A stretch of DNA of 47,052 nt from assembly GCF_003970575.1 (NCBI RefSeq), contig NZ_RXWZ01000134.1:1-47052 (forward strand), in the 5' to 3' direction. Position numbers and translations under genes: made by a program. Shown here piece by piece: positions 38,690 to 47,052 of this stretch. The notes beneath the pieces were generated by a model. The model saw only the letters and a program-made list of their open reading frames with translations, was not told the DNA's origin and searched no databases. Numbering within the stretch: position 1 is the stretch's first letter; each line of letters starts with the position of its first letter. The stretch comes from Mammaliicoccus fleurettii. Lineage in GTDB: Bacteria; Bacillota; Bacilli; Staphylococcales; Staphylococcaceae.

Positions 38690-39481
38690 TTAAGAATTGT
38701 TAGAATAATATTTCACTTTTGATTTGATTGGCTCAAAAGATTTCCTATGAATAGGCGTTATTCCGTAATTTTCAATACCTTCTAAATGAGCTTTAGTACC
38801 ATAACCTTTATTTTTATCAAAATCATATCCTGGATATTCTGAATTCAACTTTACCATCAATCTATCTCGGTACTCTTTTGCAATTACACTTGCTGCAGAG
38901 ATAGAAACACTATTCAAATCACCTTTAATAATTGATGTTTGGGGAATACCATTATCTAGCTTCATAGCATCTATCAATAAATGGTCTGGCTTGTAATCCA
39001 ATTGGTCAATCGCTCTTTGCATAGCAACTTTAGTAGCTTCATATATGTTTAATTGATCGATTTCTTCAACTGTAGCTATTCCAATACCTACTGATAATGC
39101 TTTATTATAAATTTCTTGTTCAAAAAACACTCTTTTACTTTGTGATAATGCTTTAGAATCTGTAATACCTAAATAATGATGGCCTCGTTCTAAAATGACT
39201 GCACTTGCTACAACAGGACCAGCTAATGGACCTCGACCTACTTCGTCTATTCCACATATCAGTGCTTCTTCTTTATCAGCTAATATTTGATTCTCATATT
39301 GATTCATTTTAATATATTTCAGATTAAGATCTTCTATTTTTTCTAATTGTTTTAATCTTTTTTTAAAAGCGGTTTGAACCCCTTTTCTTTCATCTTCGTA
39401 ATAAATCGATCCTTTTATTTCATCAATTGATTCATAAAGATTAATCTCAGATGTAATATCTTTAATGCTCTTTTGTTTCAT
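38690..39481 (-). CDS. rnhB: Ribonuclease HII
   Basis: RNase HII (263 residues) removes ribonucleotides and RNA from RNA-DNA hybrids. An N-terminal substrate-binding extension (1-75) precedes the catalytic core: [17 protein letters not shown] carries the DEXGXG metal-binding motif, a further Asp is in LLIDAMKLD, and [14 protein letters not shown] and GYGTKAHLE follow. I take the ATG at 39481 (AAGG 9 bp upstream); an ATG 9 bp earlier is possible. It overlaps the end of rbgA by 20 bp, so the two are coupled. Confidence 0.94.
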   Translation of the reverse strand: MKQKSIKDITSEINLYESIDEIKGSIYYEDERKGVQTAFKKRLKQLEKIEDLNLKYIKMNQYENQILADKEEALICGIDEVGRGPLAGPVVASAVILERGHHYLGITDSKALSQSKRVFFEQEIYNKALSVGIGIATVEEIDQLNIYEATKVAMQRAIDQLDYKPDHLLIDAMKLDNGIPQTSIIKGDLNSVSISAASVIAKEYRDRLMVKLNSEYPGYDFDKNKGYGTKAHLEGIENYGITPIHRKSFEPIKSKVKYYSNNS

Positions 39482-40346
39482 AAAGTCCATCCTTCATTTC
39501 TTCATAAATATCGAAGCAATAGTTGCCTATTTTAGCATTTCTTAAGTCTCTAATAATCAATTCTGTTACTGATTCATAATCTATTTCATTTCCTCGTTTC
39601 AACATACCTCTTCTTCTACCAATTTGATCGAATAAATCTACAACTTCATCTTCTTCATTTAATTCTATTTGATAAAATTGTTTTAGCTTTTCAGGATCAT
39701 TATCAATTAAGAAGTTCAATCCATATATCGCAACTTCGTCTAAATGAACGATGCTATCTTTTATAGCACCAGTTAAACTAAGTTTTTTTCCTATCGTTTG
39801 GTCTTCAAACTTCGGCCATAAAATACCTGGTGTATCTAATAGTTCTAATTCTTTTCCAACTTTAATCCATTGTTGTTTTTTTGTTACACCTGGCGTATTT
39901 CCAGTTTTAGCAATAGATTTTTTGGCTAATTTATTAATAAGGGTTGATTTTCCAACATTAGGAATCCCTACAATCATGGCTCTAATCGCTCTTGGGCGAA
40001 GTCCTTTACTCTTTTCTCTATCAAATTTCTCTTTAGTTGCAGCTTGTGCAGCCTTCATAAGCTCACCTAAATGTTTACCATGTTTAGAATCAATTTGTAC
40101 TGGATAAAATCCTTGATTCTTGAAATATTGCATCCATTTATCTGTTTCACTTTGTTTAGACATATCTTTTTTATTGAGTATTACAACTCTCGGTTTTTGC
40201 TTAACGATATCATCAATCATTGGATTTCTAGAAGATAACGGTATTCGAGCATCTACAAGCTCAAAAACTACATCTACCATCTTTAATTGTTCAGTTACTT
40301 CTCTACGTGCTTTAGCCATATGGCCAGGGAACCATTGAATTGTCAT
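39462..40346 (-). CDS. rbgA: Ribosome biogenesis GTPase RbgA (YlqF)
   Basis: RbgA (294 residues) is an essential GTPase for late 50S assembly. It is circularly permuted: G4 (LNKKDM, about 58) precedes G1 ([14 protein letters not shown], about 125) and G3 (DTPGI, about 175). The N-terminus [17 protein letters not shown] is the family signature, and a C-terminal ANTAR-like domain contacts rRNA. The gene starts 72 bp from the divergent glycosyltransferase gene, a switch point for strand bias in this window. Confidence 0.96.
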   Translation of the reverse strand: MTIQWFPGHMAKARREVTEQLKMVDVVFELVDARIPLSSRNPMIDDIVKQKPRVVILNKKDMSKQSETDKWMQYFKNQGFYPVQIDSKHGKHLGELMKAAQAATKEKFDREKSKGLRPRAIRAMIVGIPNVGKSTLINKLAKKSIAKTGNTPGVTKKQQWIKVGKELELLDTPGILWPKFEDQTIGKKLSLTGAIKDSIVHLDEVAIYGLNFLIDNDPEKLKQFYQIELNEEDEVVDLFDQIGRRRGMLKRGNEIDYESVTELIIRDLRNAKIGNYCFDIYEEMKDGLYETKEH

Positions 40347-40418
40347 TTATATTTATCCTTTCTTATCTTAAACTTATGAAATATGATATATTTACCATAT
40401 CTATATAGGAGGTTTGTT

Positions 40419-41348
40419 ATGTTCTTATCAATTATAGTTCCTCTTTATAATGAGGAAACTAACATCTCTATTTTACATGAAAAAGTCTCGAACGTCTTTT
40501 TAAATTTGTCACATCAATTTGAATTAATATTTATTAATGATGGATCTACTGATCACTCTCTTCAAGTCTTGAAATCTTTATCCGAAAAAGATGCGCGAGT
40601 TAAATATGTTTCTTTCTCTAATAACTTTGGAAAAGAGTCAGCTATGTATTGTGGAATGGAGCATTCTATTGGAGATGCCATTATTATTATGGATTCTGAT
40701 TTGCAGCATCCTCCTGAAATAATTCCAAAATTGATTCAATTACACGAAGAAGGCTTTAGCCAAGTCGTCGCTTTAAGAAATCGTAAAAATGAATCATTTA
40801 TTAAAAAAATTCCTGCTAAAGTATTTTATAAACTATCTCAATATATGATTGATGTTAAATTAAAAAGTGGTGAAGGCGACTTTCGTTTAATATCGAAAGA
40901 AGTTGCAAATTCAATTTTAAAAATGACTGAATATAATAGGTTTTCAAAAGGAATATTTGAGTGGGTTGGTTTTAGTAAGACAACAATAACTTTTGACCAT
41001 CAAGAAAGAAATGATGGTTATTCAAAATTTTCCATATTTAAATTAATAGATTATGCAATAGATGGCATAATTAGTTTTAATAACAAACCGCTTCGATTAT
41101 GCTTTTATTTCGGTGGCTTTACGATGTTTATATGCCTGTTATATATTTTTATAACATTTATTAATATCCTCTTACATGGTATTGAAGAACCTGGTTATTT
41201 TACAATAATTTCAGCTATTTTATTCTTAGGAGGACTTCAATTATTTAGTTTAGGTGTAATCGGAGAATATATTGGTCGTATATATTACGAAACAAAAGAT
41301 AGACCGAAATATATAATAGAACAATCAAATTTAAAAAAACATGAATAA
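40419..41348 (+). CDS. Membrane-anchored GT2 glycosyltransferase (CsbB/GtrB-like)
   Basis: A 309-residue family 2 glycosyltransferase of the dolichol-phosphate-mannose-synthase-like/CsbB/GtrB group, which transfers a sugar from UDP-sugar to undecaprenyl phosphate at the membrane. The nucleotide-binding SIIVPLYNEE is at the N-terminus, the metal-binding DSD at 92-94 (IIMDSDLQHPPE), and GEGDFRLIS, FSKGIFEWVG follow; two C-terminal membrane helices (about 230-290). The start ATG at 40419 has AGGAGG. It is 25 bp from a YfhO-like gene; in B. subtilis and S. aureus CsbB and YfhO cooperate to glycosylate lipoteichoic acid. The GtcA-type flippase of such systems is not seen in the window. Confidence 0.85.
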   Translation: MFLSIIVPLYNEETNISILHEKVSNVFLNLSHQFELIFINDGSTDHSLQVLKSLSEKDARVKYVSFSNNFGKESAMYCGMEHSIGDAIIIMDSDLQHPPEIIPKLIQLHEEGFSQVVALRNRKNESFIKKIPAKVFYKLSQYMIDVKLKSGEGDFRLISKEVANSILKMTEYNRFSKGIFEWVGFSKTTITFDHQERNDGYSKFSIFKLIDYAIDGIISFNNKPLRLCFYFGGFTMFICLLYIFITFINILLHGIEEPGYFTIISAILFLGGLQLFSLGVIGEYIGRIYYETKDRPKYIIEQSNLKKHE

Positions 41349-41373
41349 TTAAATAATGATATAGGTGAATGAG

Positions 41374-43968
41374 ATGGTAAACAAATTCAAAAATTACATA
41401 AATAACAAGGTTAAAATTAAATATATTTTCCTATTCATTATTTTAGCAATATTAGGTCATAGTTATGTGCTTTTCAGATATTTTAAAGATGGTGTTATCT
41501 TCACAGGTCCTAATGATGGCATTGAACAAATGCTCCCTATTCAAATGTATTTATATGAACATTGGACGAGTGGTTCATTCTTCTATTCAACTGATTTAGG
41601 ACTCGGTGGAGATATGTTTATGGATTTTGCATATTATTTTTCTACAAATATTTTATTTATAATAAACGTAATTTTGATTTGGTTAGGCTCATTCATTTTT
41701 AATTTTAATACTGAACAAATGATTTTTTGGGCACAAAACGCAATATTTATATCTATCGTAAAATCATTTTTAATCATGACTTTTACATTTCTACTATTTA
41801 AAAAACTTGGATTAAATCACATATCCTCTATTGTTGTGTCATTTTTATTTGCTGTATCTCCTATTTATTTTAGATTTACAGTTTACTGGCCATTTTTTAG
41901 CGATGTATTTATGCTTTTACCTCTTTTAATTCTAAGTATTGAAAGATTTTTAAAAGATAAAAAAATAGGTTTGGTCATTATTGTTGTTGCAATTACTTTT
42001 ATTAATAATTTCTACTTTGCATACTACCAGTTATTAACAGGACTAATTTACTTTTTATATCGATTTATATTCACTCATAAAGATGATATTGTTCCTAGAA
42101 TCCAGCAATTAACGTTATTAATTATTGCCAGTGTTCTTGGTTTAGGTAGTAGTTTGTTTGTATTTTTCCATTCTGCTCATAGTTTTATAGGTAATAATAG
42201 AGAAGTATATCAAGGTAGAATACCATTACTTTCAGATTTTACGAAGCACGACAATATTTTTTATGACAACTATTTATTCGTTGTACTATTTATTACGATA
42301 CAAGCATTACTTACATTTAAATTATATAAACATTATTATTATCGTCTATTCAGTATATTTACGATAATGTTAATCGTCTTTAGCTTTATACCATACGTCG
42401 ATAGTGTATTTAATGGTTTTTCTGCTCCACAAAAAAGATGGCATTACTTATTAACATTTTTCTCTAGTGGTTTAATTGGTTTTTATGTTTATTATTTTAA
42501 AACAATTCCACTTAAACATTATATTTTAACTACTTTACCAACTTTTGTTGTTATATTTGCAAGTTATTTCATAACTAAAGATTATGTCATATGGATATGG
42601 ATGGTTCCGATTTTATTCATTAGTGGTTTGCTTGTTTTAACTTTAAATGTAACACGTAAGCTACCAATTATAATTTATGCATTGTTGATTTTGTTATTAT
42701 CTTTTCTTGTATCAAAAGAGCATAGTAAAAATCAAATCTATCATGATGACCACGAAAGAAGAGCAAATGATTTTTATATACAAGCAAGCACATTTGATAG
42801 TGGCCTTCAACGTAAGCATATATCGAAATTAAAAAATCAAACTGATGATGATGAAAGAATTGGATGGAGAGTATTAACACAAGATAATACGCCGATGTAC
42901 CAACATTTTAAAGGTATGAGTTTATATTCAAGTATTTTTGATGGTCAATTAAATCAATATTTATTTAGCGATGTAAAAGTAAATTTACAAGACGAATCTT
43001 TAAGTCGCTATAGCAATATGCAAGGCAGATCGAATCTATATAGTTTATGGTCTACTAAATACATTATGAAAAAGAGTTATCAAAAAGAAACACCTGCAAA
43101 CTTTAAAATCAAAAGCGATGATGGCAAATATCAAATATTAGAAAATGAGGAAATGTTACCTGCTGTTAAAGTTACAAATCAATATTTTGATAAGAAACAG
43201 ATAAGTAATCCATTAGATTTAGAACATGCCATGATTAAAGGTGTTGCTACTTCTGACTCTTCAAAAGAGTATGCACAATTAAACAAGACACAAAATTTAT
43301 TAAATCAAACAAAAATTACAGAACGAGATGCTAACTATAATAATAATACTTTAACAGTTCCAAATAACGGTGATGGTATAACAATAAATATACCTAAAAA
43401 AGTAGCAAGTAAGTACGAAGACATGTATTTAATGATGCATTTAGAACGGAAATTACCTCAATCCAATTTTACAATTCAAATTAATGATTATGAAAATAAT
43501 CGTCTGTTTGAAGACTCTAAATATAGAATGAATCAAGATGATTTGTTGTACCGTATTCCAGTACCGAAAGACGGTAAAATTTTTATAGGATTAACAAATG
43601 GCAAATATAACTTAAAATTACAAGGGTTGTATGGCGAGAATTACAATGCATTGAAACAAGCTGATAAGCGCAAACAATACACTTATCTAGAAGAAAATGG
43701 CAAAATAGATATACATTTAAAAGCACACCATAAAGGAACGGCGGTTATCAATATCCCTTATAGAAATGGTATGAGAGCTAAAGTTGATGGAGAGAAAACA
43801 CCTGTTCAAAAGGTAAACCATATTATGACTGCTGTTGATGTCGATAAACAAGATAAACATATAGAATTGTCATATACGCCACCCTATTTTAAAACAATGA
43901 TCATCATTTCAATCCTATTCATAGGACTGAGCATAATATTCACAAGAAAAGTTAATCGAAAGCCATAA
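41374..43968 (+). CDS. YfhO-family membrane glycosyltransferase, copy 1
   Basis: An 864-residue YfhO-family protein, a GT-C-like multi-spanning membrane protein that transfers lipid-linked sugar to an extracellular acceptor. About 12-14 membrane helices fill residues 16-470; an outer-face loop has GPNDGIEQMLPIQM with D48, the likely catalytic acid for the GT-C fold, and GLGGDMF. The rest (about 480-840) is an extracellular beta-rich domain and a final helix. I take the ATG at 41374 (AGGTGA upstream); a GTG at 41365 is possible. It follows the glycosyltransferase directly, so both are co-transcribed, and a terminator follows. Confidence 0.85.
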   Translation: MVNKFKNYINNKVKIKYIFLFIILAILGHSYVLFRYFKDGVIFTGPNDGIEQMLPIQMYLYEHWTSGSFFYSTDLGLGGDMFMDFAYYFSTNILFIINVILIWLGSFIFNFNTEQMIFWAQNAIFISIVKSFLIMTFTFLLFKKLGLNHISSIVVSFLFAVSPIYFRFTVYWPFFSDVFMLLPLLILSIERFLKDKKIGLVIIVVAITFINNFYFAYYQLLTGLIYFLYRFIFTHKDDIVPRIQQLTLLIIASVLGLGSSLFVFFHSAHSFIGNNREVYQGRIPLLSDFTKHDNIFYDNYLFVVLFITIQALLTFKLYKHYYYRLFSIFTIMLIVFSFIPYVDSVFNGFSAPQKRWHYLLTFFSSGLIGFYVYYFKTIPLKHYILTTLPTFVVIFASYFITKDYVIWIWMVPILFISGLLVLTLNVTRKLPIIIYALLILLLSFLVSKEHSKNQIYHDDHERRANDFYIQASTFDSGLQRKHISKLKNQTDDDERIGWRVLTQDNTPMYQHFKGMSLYSSIFDGQLNQYLFSDVKVNLQDESLSRYSNMQGRSNLYSLWSTKYIMKKSYQKETPANFKIKSDDGKYQILENEEMLPAVKVTNQYFDKKQISNPLDLEHAMIKGVATSDSSKEYAQLNKTQNLLNQTKITERDANYNNNTLTVPNNGDGITINIPKKVASKYEDMYLMMHLERKLPQSNFTIQINDYENNRLFEDSKYRMNQDDLLYRIPVPKDGKIFIGLTNGKYNLKLQGLYGENYNALKQADKRKQYTYLEENGKIDIHLKAHHKGTAVINIPYRNGMRAKVDGEKTPVQKVNHIMTAVDVDKQDKHIELSYTPPYFKTMIIISILFIGLSIIFTRKVNRKP

Positions 43969-43984
43969 TTCAACTTATTATTTT

Positions 43985-44017
43985 AGAGGTTGAGACAATT
44001 TAAAAGTCTCATCCTCT
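43985..44017 (+). terminator. Terminator after YfhO copy 1; diverged palindrome
   Basis: AGAGG-T-TGAGAC pairs with GTCTCA-T-CCTCT (one T-T mismatch) and is followed on the plus strand by TTTTCTTTATT. It resembles the palindrome family in arms (GAGGCTGAGAC) but its loop is AATTTAAAA, not the shared core. Confidence 0.85.
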
Positions 44018-44041
44018 TTTCTTTATTAATAATTTATTACT

Positions 44042-44066
44042 GTTAAAGTTTAACAATCCATATAAT
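44042..44066 (+). promoter_or_regulatory. Possible promoter/operator of YfhO copy 2
   Basis: The 13-bp palindrome GTTAAA-G-TTTAAC (44042-44054) lies 6 bp upstream of TATAAT (44061-44066). No good -35 was found, so an activator or operator function is possible. The ATG is 57 bp further on. Confidence 0.35.
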
Positions 44067-44122
44067 TGGGAATAATTAACTAATTATACAACAACATATT
44101 AAAAGGATAAAAGGTACCAATT

Positions 44123-46690
44123 ATGTTAAAGAAATTTAAACACATCCTATACATATTACTTCTATCAGTTATTATTTCAATCCTATATTACATACCAACC
44201 ATTTATAGATTTATACACTTTGGTGATTTATATACAAGTGTTGGCGACGGTTTAAAACAAATGATACCTTTTCAAATGTTTCTAATAGAGCATGCTAAAC
44301 AATTTACAATGTTTTATGACATTGGATTTGGTCTTGGTGGAGATTATTTTTCTAATTTAAGTTATTATTATTCAACTTCTCCTTTTGCTTGGATCAGTAT
44401 TTGTTTTGTATTAATATATCAATTTTTTGCAAACTACGAACACTTAGTCTATATTGTTATTGCAAATCAAATAGCCATAGCAATCTTTAAATGTGCGTGT
44501 ATCATAGTTGTAACTTATTTCTTATTTTTAAAGTACAACATACGTAAAATTTATGCCTTTATAGGTAGCATACTTTACGCTTGCTCAACAGTTTATTATT
44601 ATTTTACATTCACTTGGTCGTTCTTTAGCGATGTTATGTTCTACCTACCACTCGCTTTATTAGGTATTGAACTACTCTTTAGACAAAAGAAAATTACGAT
44701 ACTTACACTTGCAGTAGCGGTAACGATTACGTCTAATTTTTACTTTACATATTATGAATTTATTATTTTAGCTTGTTATGCAATATATAGAATTATTTTT
44801 AAATATAAAGAAGACATTTTGACAGTTAAACAAAAATTATTGTATCTCATTTTATGTATTACGATTGGTTTTTTAATTGGCAATTTTGGTTTTGTACAAG
44901 GTGTTTTATCTTATATCAATAACGATAGAAGCTTGATTAACAATCATGTTGATGCAATTATTCCATTTAAAAAGCAATATAATATGCTATATGGTGGATT
45001 TTATATTACGATTTCATTCCTATCTATTACAGCTTTATTTTTAAAACCATTATATAAGAAATATTATTTTATATTATTAGCGACATTCACCATTTTATCT
45101 TTAATTGGATCATTTTCACCTTATTTTGATTCGTTTTTCAACGGCTTTTCAATGCCTGAAAGAAGATGGGTTTATGCATTAGCTCTATCTACAGCTGGCC
45201 TTACTGCAATGCTTGTTCAACATATCCAAATGATCACAGTAAAACAATTTCTTTTAGCATCTGTACCACCTATTTTATTCATTACTATTTCAGCATTTTG
45301 GCAACAATCTTTTTATAGTTGGCTCATTTTCATACCAATAATGCTCGTTCTATTATTATTTAAAATAAAACATCCGTTTAAATATTTGAATATAGCTATT
45401 TGCTGTGTACTTATTGCATACCAATTTACGCTTATACAAAACTACCAAGATAAAGTTATTAAAAAGTATACACCAAATATTAAAACTGTCAGTAAATCAA
45501 ATATATATTCACAACAAACATCCTCAAAAATTCAAAAACTAAAAGAAAATCAAATTGATGATTTAAGACGTATTGATATGTTAAGACCACTTTCTATCAA
45601 TTCAGCAATGTATTATAATTTTAATGGGACTAAACTTTATAGTAGCATTTACGACGCAGAAATACTTAAATTTTATGAAAAAGATTTATTAGTCAGTATG
45701 CCAAGAAATAGTAATAGTTATTACGCTAGCTTTTCTGAAAGAACTAACTTAAACAGTTTATTTAATGTTGATTATACTATTAAAGCAAAAGATGATTTAC
45801 ATTATCCAGCACTTTCAAAAAGAATTGACTCCTTTAAAGACCAAGATGAGTATTTCCACATATATGAAAATACAGAAAAATTGCCTAGCGCAAGAGTTGT
45901 TAATAACATTTATAATGACACACATTTAGACAGTCCTTTAGAAAAAGAACATGCCATGTTAAACGGCATAATTACAAATGATAAAAAATCAAACAAACAA
46001 ATTAAACCACCTAATGACTTACTTAAATCAGCAAACATTTCATACAATAACGCAAGTTATAATGGTAAACGTTTAACTGTAAATAAAAATGGTGGTGGCT
46101 TAACGATTGATTTACCAAAAAATACTGCTGAAAAATATAAAACATTATATTTAATGATGGACGCTAAAATAATAAAACCTAGAGATATGAACTATTATAT
46201 TTCAACTAATGAAAATAAAATATTTAGATATAGATTAAACTCTCGTTATATTAGACCACATCACACTACAACAGCAAATATAAAATCAACAAATACCGTT
46301 CATATAAAATTTAAAAAAGGAACATATCATTTCAATTTAAAAAACATACAAGGTGAAGATTATTCAACATTAAAAAATGCTACTAAAGATGCTCAATCTC
46401 AAAATATTAAATTTCATAACAAACACACACATTATGAAATAGATTTAAACAAAAATCCTTCAGGAAATCTCGTTATGCCAATTATTTATAATAAAGGATT
46501 AAAAGCATCAATTGATGGAAAACTAGTTAAAATAAATAAAGTGAACTATTTAATGTCTAACATCAAAGTCGATAAAAATGATAAAAAAGTAAAAATAACA
46601 TATGAAACACCATTTTTCAAAACGAGTATTTGCGGAATGTTGATAGGACTGATATTGCTAGTATGGTTAAGAAAAAAGTATAAATTATAA
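44123..46690 (+). CDS. YfhO-family membrane glycosyltransferase, copy 2
   Basis: An 855-residue second YfhO-family protein with the same architecture as copy 1: membrane helices over about residues 8-450, then an extracellular beta-rich domain and a final transmembrane helix. The two share DG-(x)2-QM-(x)-P-(x)-QM in the first loop (D42 here), GLGGD-(x)-F, SFFSDV, NFYF-(x)-YY, and NGFS-(x)-P-(x)-RRW/KRW, but are clearly diverged, so the duplication is old. It has its own upstream region and a terminator, so it may be regulated apart from copy 1. Its acceptor is unknown; a wall or lipoteichoic acid polymer is likely by family. Confidence 0.85.
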   Translation: MLKKFKHILYILLLSVIISILYYIPTIYRFIHFGDLYTSVGDGLKQMIPFQMFLIEHAKQFTMFYDIGFGLGGDYFSNLSYYYSTSPFAWISICFVLIYQFFANYEHLVYIVIANQIAIAIFKCACIIVVTYFLFLKYNIRKIYAFIGSILYACSTVYYYFTFTWSFFSDVMFYLPLALLGIELLFRQKKITILTLAVAVTITSNFYFTYYEFIILACYAIYRIIFKYKEDILTVKQKLLYLILCITIGFLIGNFGFVQGVLSYINNDRSLINNHVDAIIPFKKQYNMLYGGFYITISFLSITALFLKPLYKKYYFILLATFTILSLIGSFSPYFDSFFNGFSMPERRWVYALALSTAGLTAMLVQHIQMITVKQFLLASVPPILFITISAFWQQSFYSWLIFIPIMLVLLLFKIKHPFKYLNIAICCVLIAYQFTLIQNYQDKVIKKYTPNIKTVSKSNIYSQQTSSKIQKLKENQIDDLRRIDMLRPLSINSAMYYNFNGTKLYSSIYDAEILKFYEKDLLVSMPRNSNSYYASFSERTNLNSLFNVDYTIKAKDDLHYPALSKRIDSFKDQDEYFHIYENTEKLPSARVVNNIYNDTHLDSPLEKEHAMLNGIITNDKKSNKQIKPPNDLLKSANISYNNASYNGKRLTVNKNGGGLTIDLPKNTAEKYKTLYLMMDAKIIKPRDMNYYISTNENKIFRYRLNSRYIRPHHTTTANIKSTNTVHIKFKKGTYHFNLKNIQGEDYSTLKNATKDAQSQNIKFHNKHTHYEIDLNKNPSGNLVMPIIYNKGLKASIDGKLVKINKVNYLMSNIKVDKNDKKVKITYETPFFKTSICGMLIGLILLVWLRKKYKL

Positions 46691-46715
46691 AAGCATAGAT
46701 GAATAATCGTTGGAA

Positions 46716-46745
46716 GAGGCTGAGACAAATTAATTGTCTCAGCCT
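46716..46745 (+). terminator. Terminator after YfhO copy 2; palindrome copy 4
   Basis: AGGCTGAGACAA/TTGTCTCAGCCT (perfect 12-bp stem) closes ATTAA; on the plus strand TTTCATTG follows. It is the only one of the four core copies that serves a plus-strand gene, yet its core reads the same way on the top strand. Confidence 0.85.
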
Positions 46746-46774
46746 TTCATTGTGCGGTGTTGATTTTGAGGATG

Positions 46775-46962
46775 TCTTCGATTAACTTTCGACTTAATCT
46801 ACAACTTGGTCAATCTCTTAGATTAACTTCCGACTTAATCTACAACTTGATCGATCTCTTCGATTAACTACTGACTTAATCTACAACTTAGTCGATCTCT
46901 TCGATTAACTCCTGACTTAATCTACAACTTAGCCGAACTCTTCGCTTAACTTCCGATTTAAT
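46775..46962. repeat. 41-bp tandem repeat array (4.6 copies)
   Basis: Units at 46775-46815, 46816-46856, 46857-46897 and 46898-46938, then 24 bp of a fifth (46939-46962). The unit starts TCTTCGATTAACT, then CGACTTAATCTACAACTT and GTCGATC, and varies at a few sites. Within a unit GATTAAC and ACTTAATC form an imperfect inverted repeat. The period is not a multiple of three and all frames have stops, so it is non-coding. Confidence 0.9.
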
Positions 46963-47052
46963 AGTCAAGTCCATAATTTTGTGTAATATCTTTAGATGTA
47001 ATCAACCATTGGTTTTTCTAGGGTATTAACAAAATATATATGCTTGGTTTTT
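46963..47052 (-). other. Right-edge stretch; possible decayed gene end
   Basis: Past the tandem array, the minus strand reads an open KNQWLITSKDITQNYGLDY followed by TAA, but a TAG lies directly before it and the frame upstream is closed. It might be a broken gene tail. No family is recognised and the stretch is cut by the window edge. Confidence 0.2.

Noticed and set aside
8960-40346. Ribosomal-protein or amino-acid riboswitches/T-boxes in leaders
   Set aside because: Leaders were scanned by eye; no T-box NNGGTGGNA motif before proS and no known riboswitch core was found.
42668-42880. Minus-strand frame inside YfhO copy 1
   Set aside because: His/Tyr/Phe-rich shadow without a start site.
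46775-46962. CRISPR array
   Set aside because: The units are contiguous with no unique spacers, and there are no cas genes.
46963-47052. Intact gene at the right edge
   Set aside because: All frames are interrupted within 90 bp and no family could be recognised.

Overview
The window is a low-GC Gram-positive chromosome segment, and protein content and gene order place it in the Staphylococcaceae (Staphylococcus or the closely related Mammaliicoccus). The core runs rimP-nusA-ylxR-ylxQ-infB, polC, proS-rseP-dxr-cdsA-uppS, frr-pyrH, tsf-rpsB, codY-hslU-hslV-xerC, trmFO, topA, dprA, sucD-sucC, rnhB-rbgA. This is the housekeeping block of staphylococci read from its reverse strand: almost every gene up to 40.3 kb is on the minus strand. 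No tRNA, rRNA, CRISPR array, intact insertion sequence or prophage was seen.

Left part (1-8.9 kb) is accessory and rearranged. A minus-strand operon encodes a glycerate kinase, an SLC13/DASS-type permease, an OmpR-type response regulator and a sensor kinase cut by the window edge; it looks like a self-regulated uptake and catabolism unit for glycerate or a related organic acid. It lies where truB would be expected after rbfA. Between rbfA and infB sits a second insert: an HSL-family esterase, a RibD-C/DHFR-like reductase and an arsRBC operon. The ars operon is decaying: arsR has an in-frame stop and arsB two slippage-type frameshifts, while arsC is intact. rbfA, cut off from infB, has its own extended -10 promoter and terminator.

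Middle part (8.9-40.3 kb) is core: translation initiation and transcription factors, the replicative polymerase PolC, isoprenoid, phospholipid and undecaprenyl-phosphate synthesis, ribosome recycling, UMP kinase, S2/EF-Ts, CodY, the HslVU protease, XerC, topoisomerase I, succinyl-CoA synthetase (with a cre-like CcpA site in its promoter) and ribosome GTPase RbgA. Promoters and intrinsic terminators can be placed at most transcription-unit borders. rimP and polC both show a promoter just after the upstream gene's stop, followed by a terminator-like hairpin before the start codon. An extra gene for a NERD-domain, zinc-ribbon protein lies between sucD and dprA, next to four 32-bp hairpin repeats.

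Right part (40.4-47.05 kb) switches to the plus strand: a membrane-anchored GT2 glycosyltransferase of the CsbB/GtrB type followed by two divergent YfhO-family membrane proteins, probably a lipid-linked-sugar system decorating teichoic acid or another wall polymer. The window ends with a terminator and a non-coding array of 41-bp tandem repeats.

A palindromic terminator family with the core GACAAATTAATTGTC recurs four times (plus one diverged relative), always in the same top-strand orientation whatever the direction of the gene it serves. The sequence gives no strong case for a wholly new multi-gene system. The best leads are the NERD-linked hairpin array, the oriented palindrome family, the 41-bp tandem array, the duplicated YfhO locus and the kinase-permease-two-component operon.
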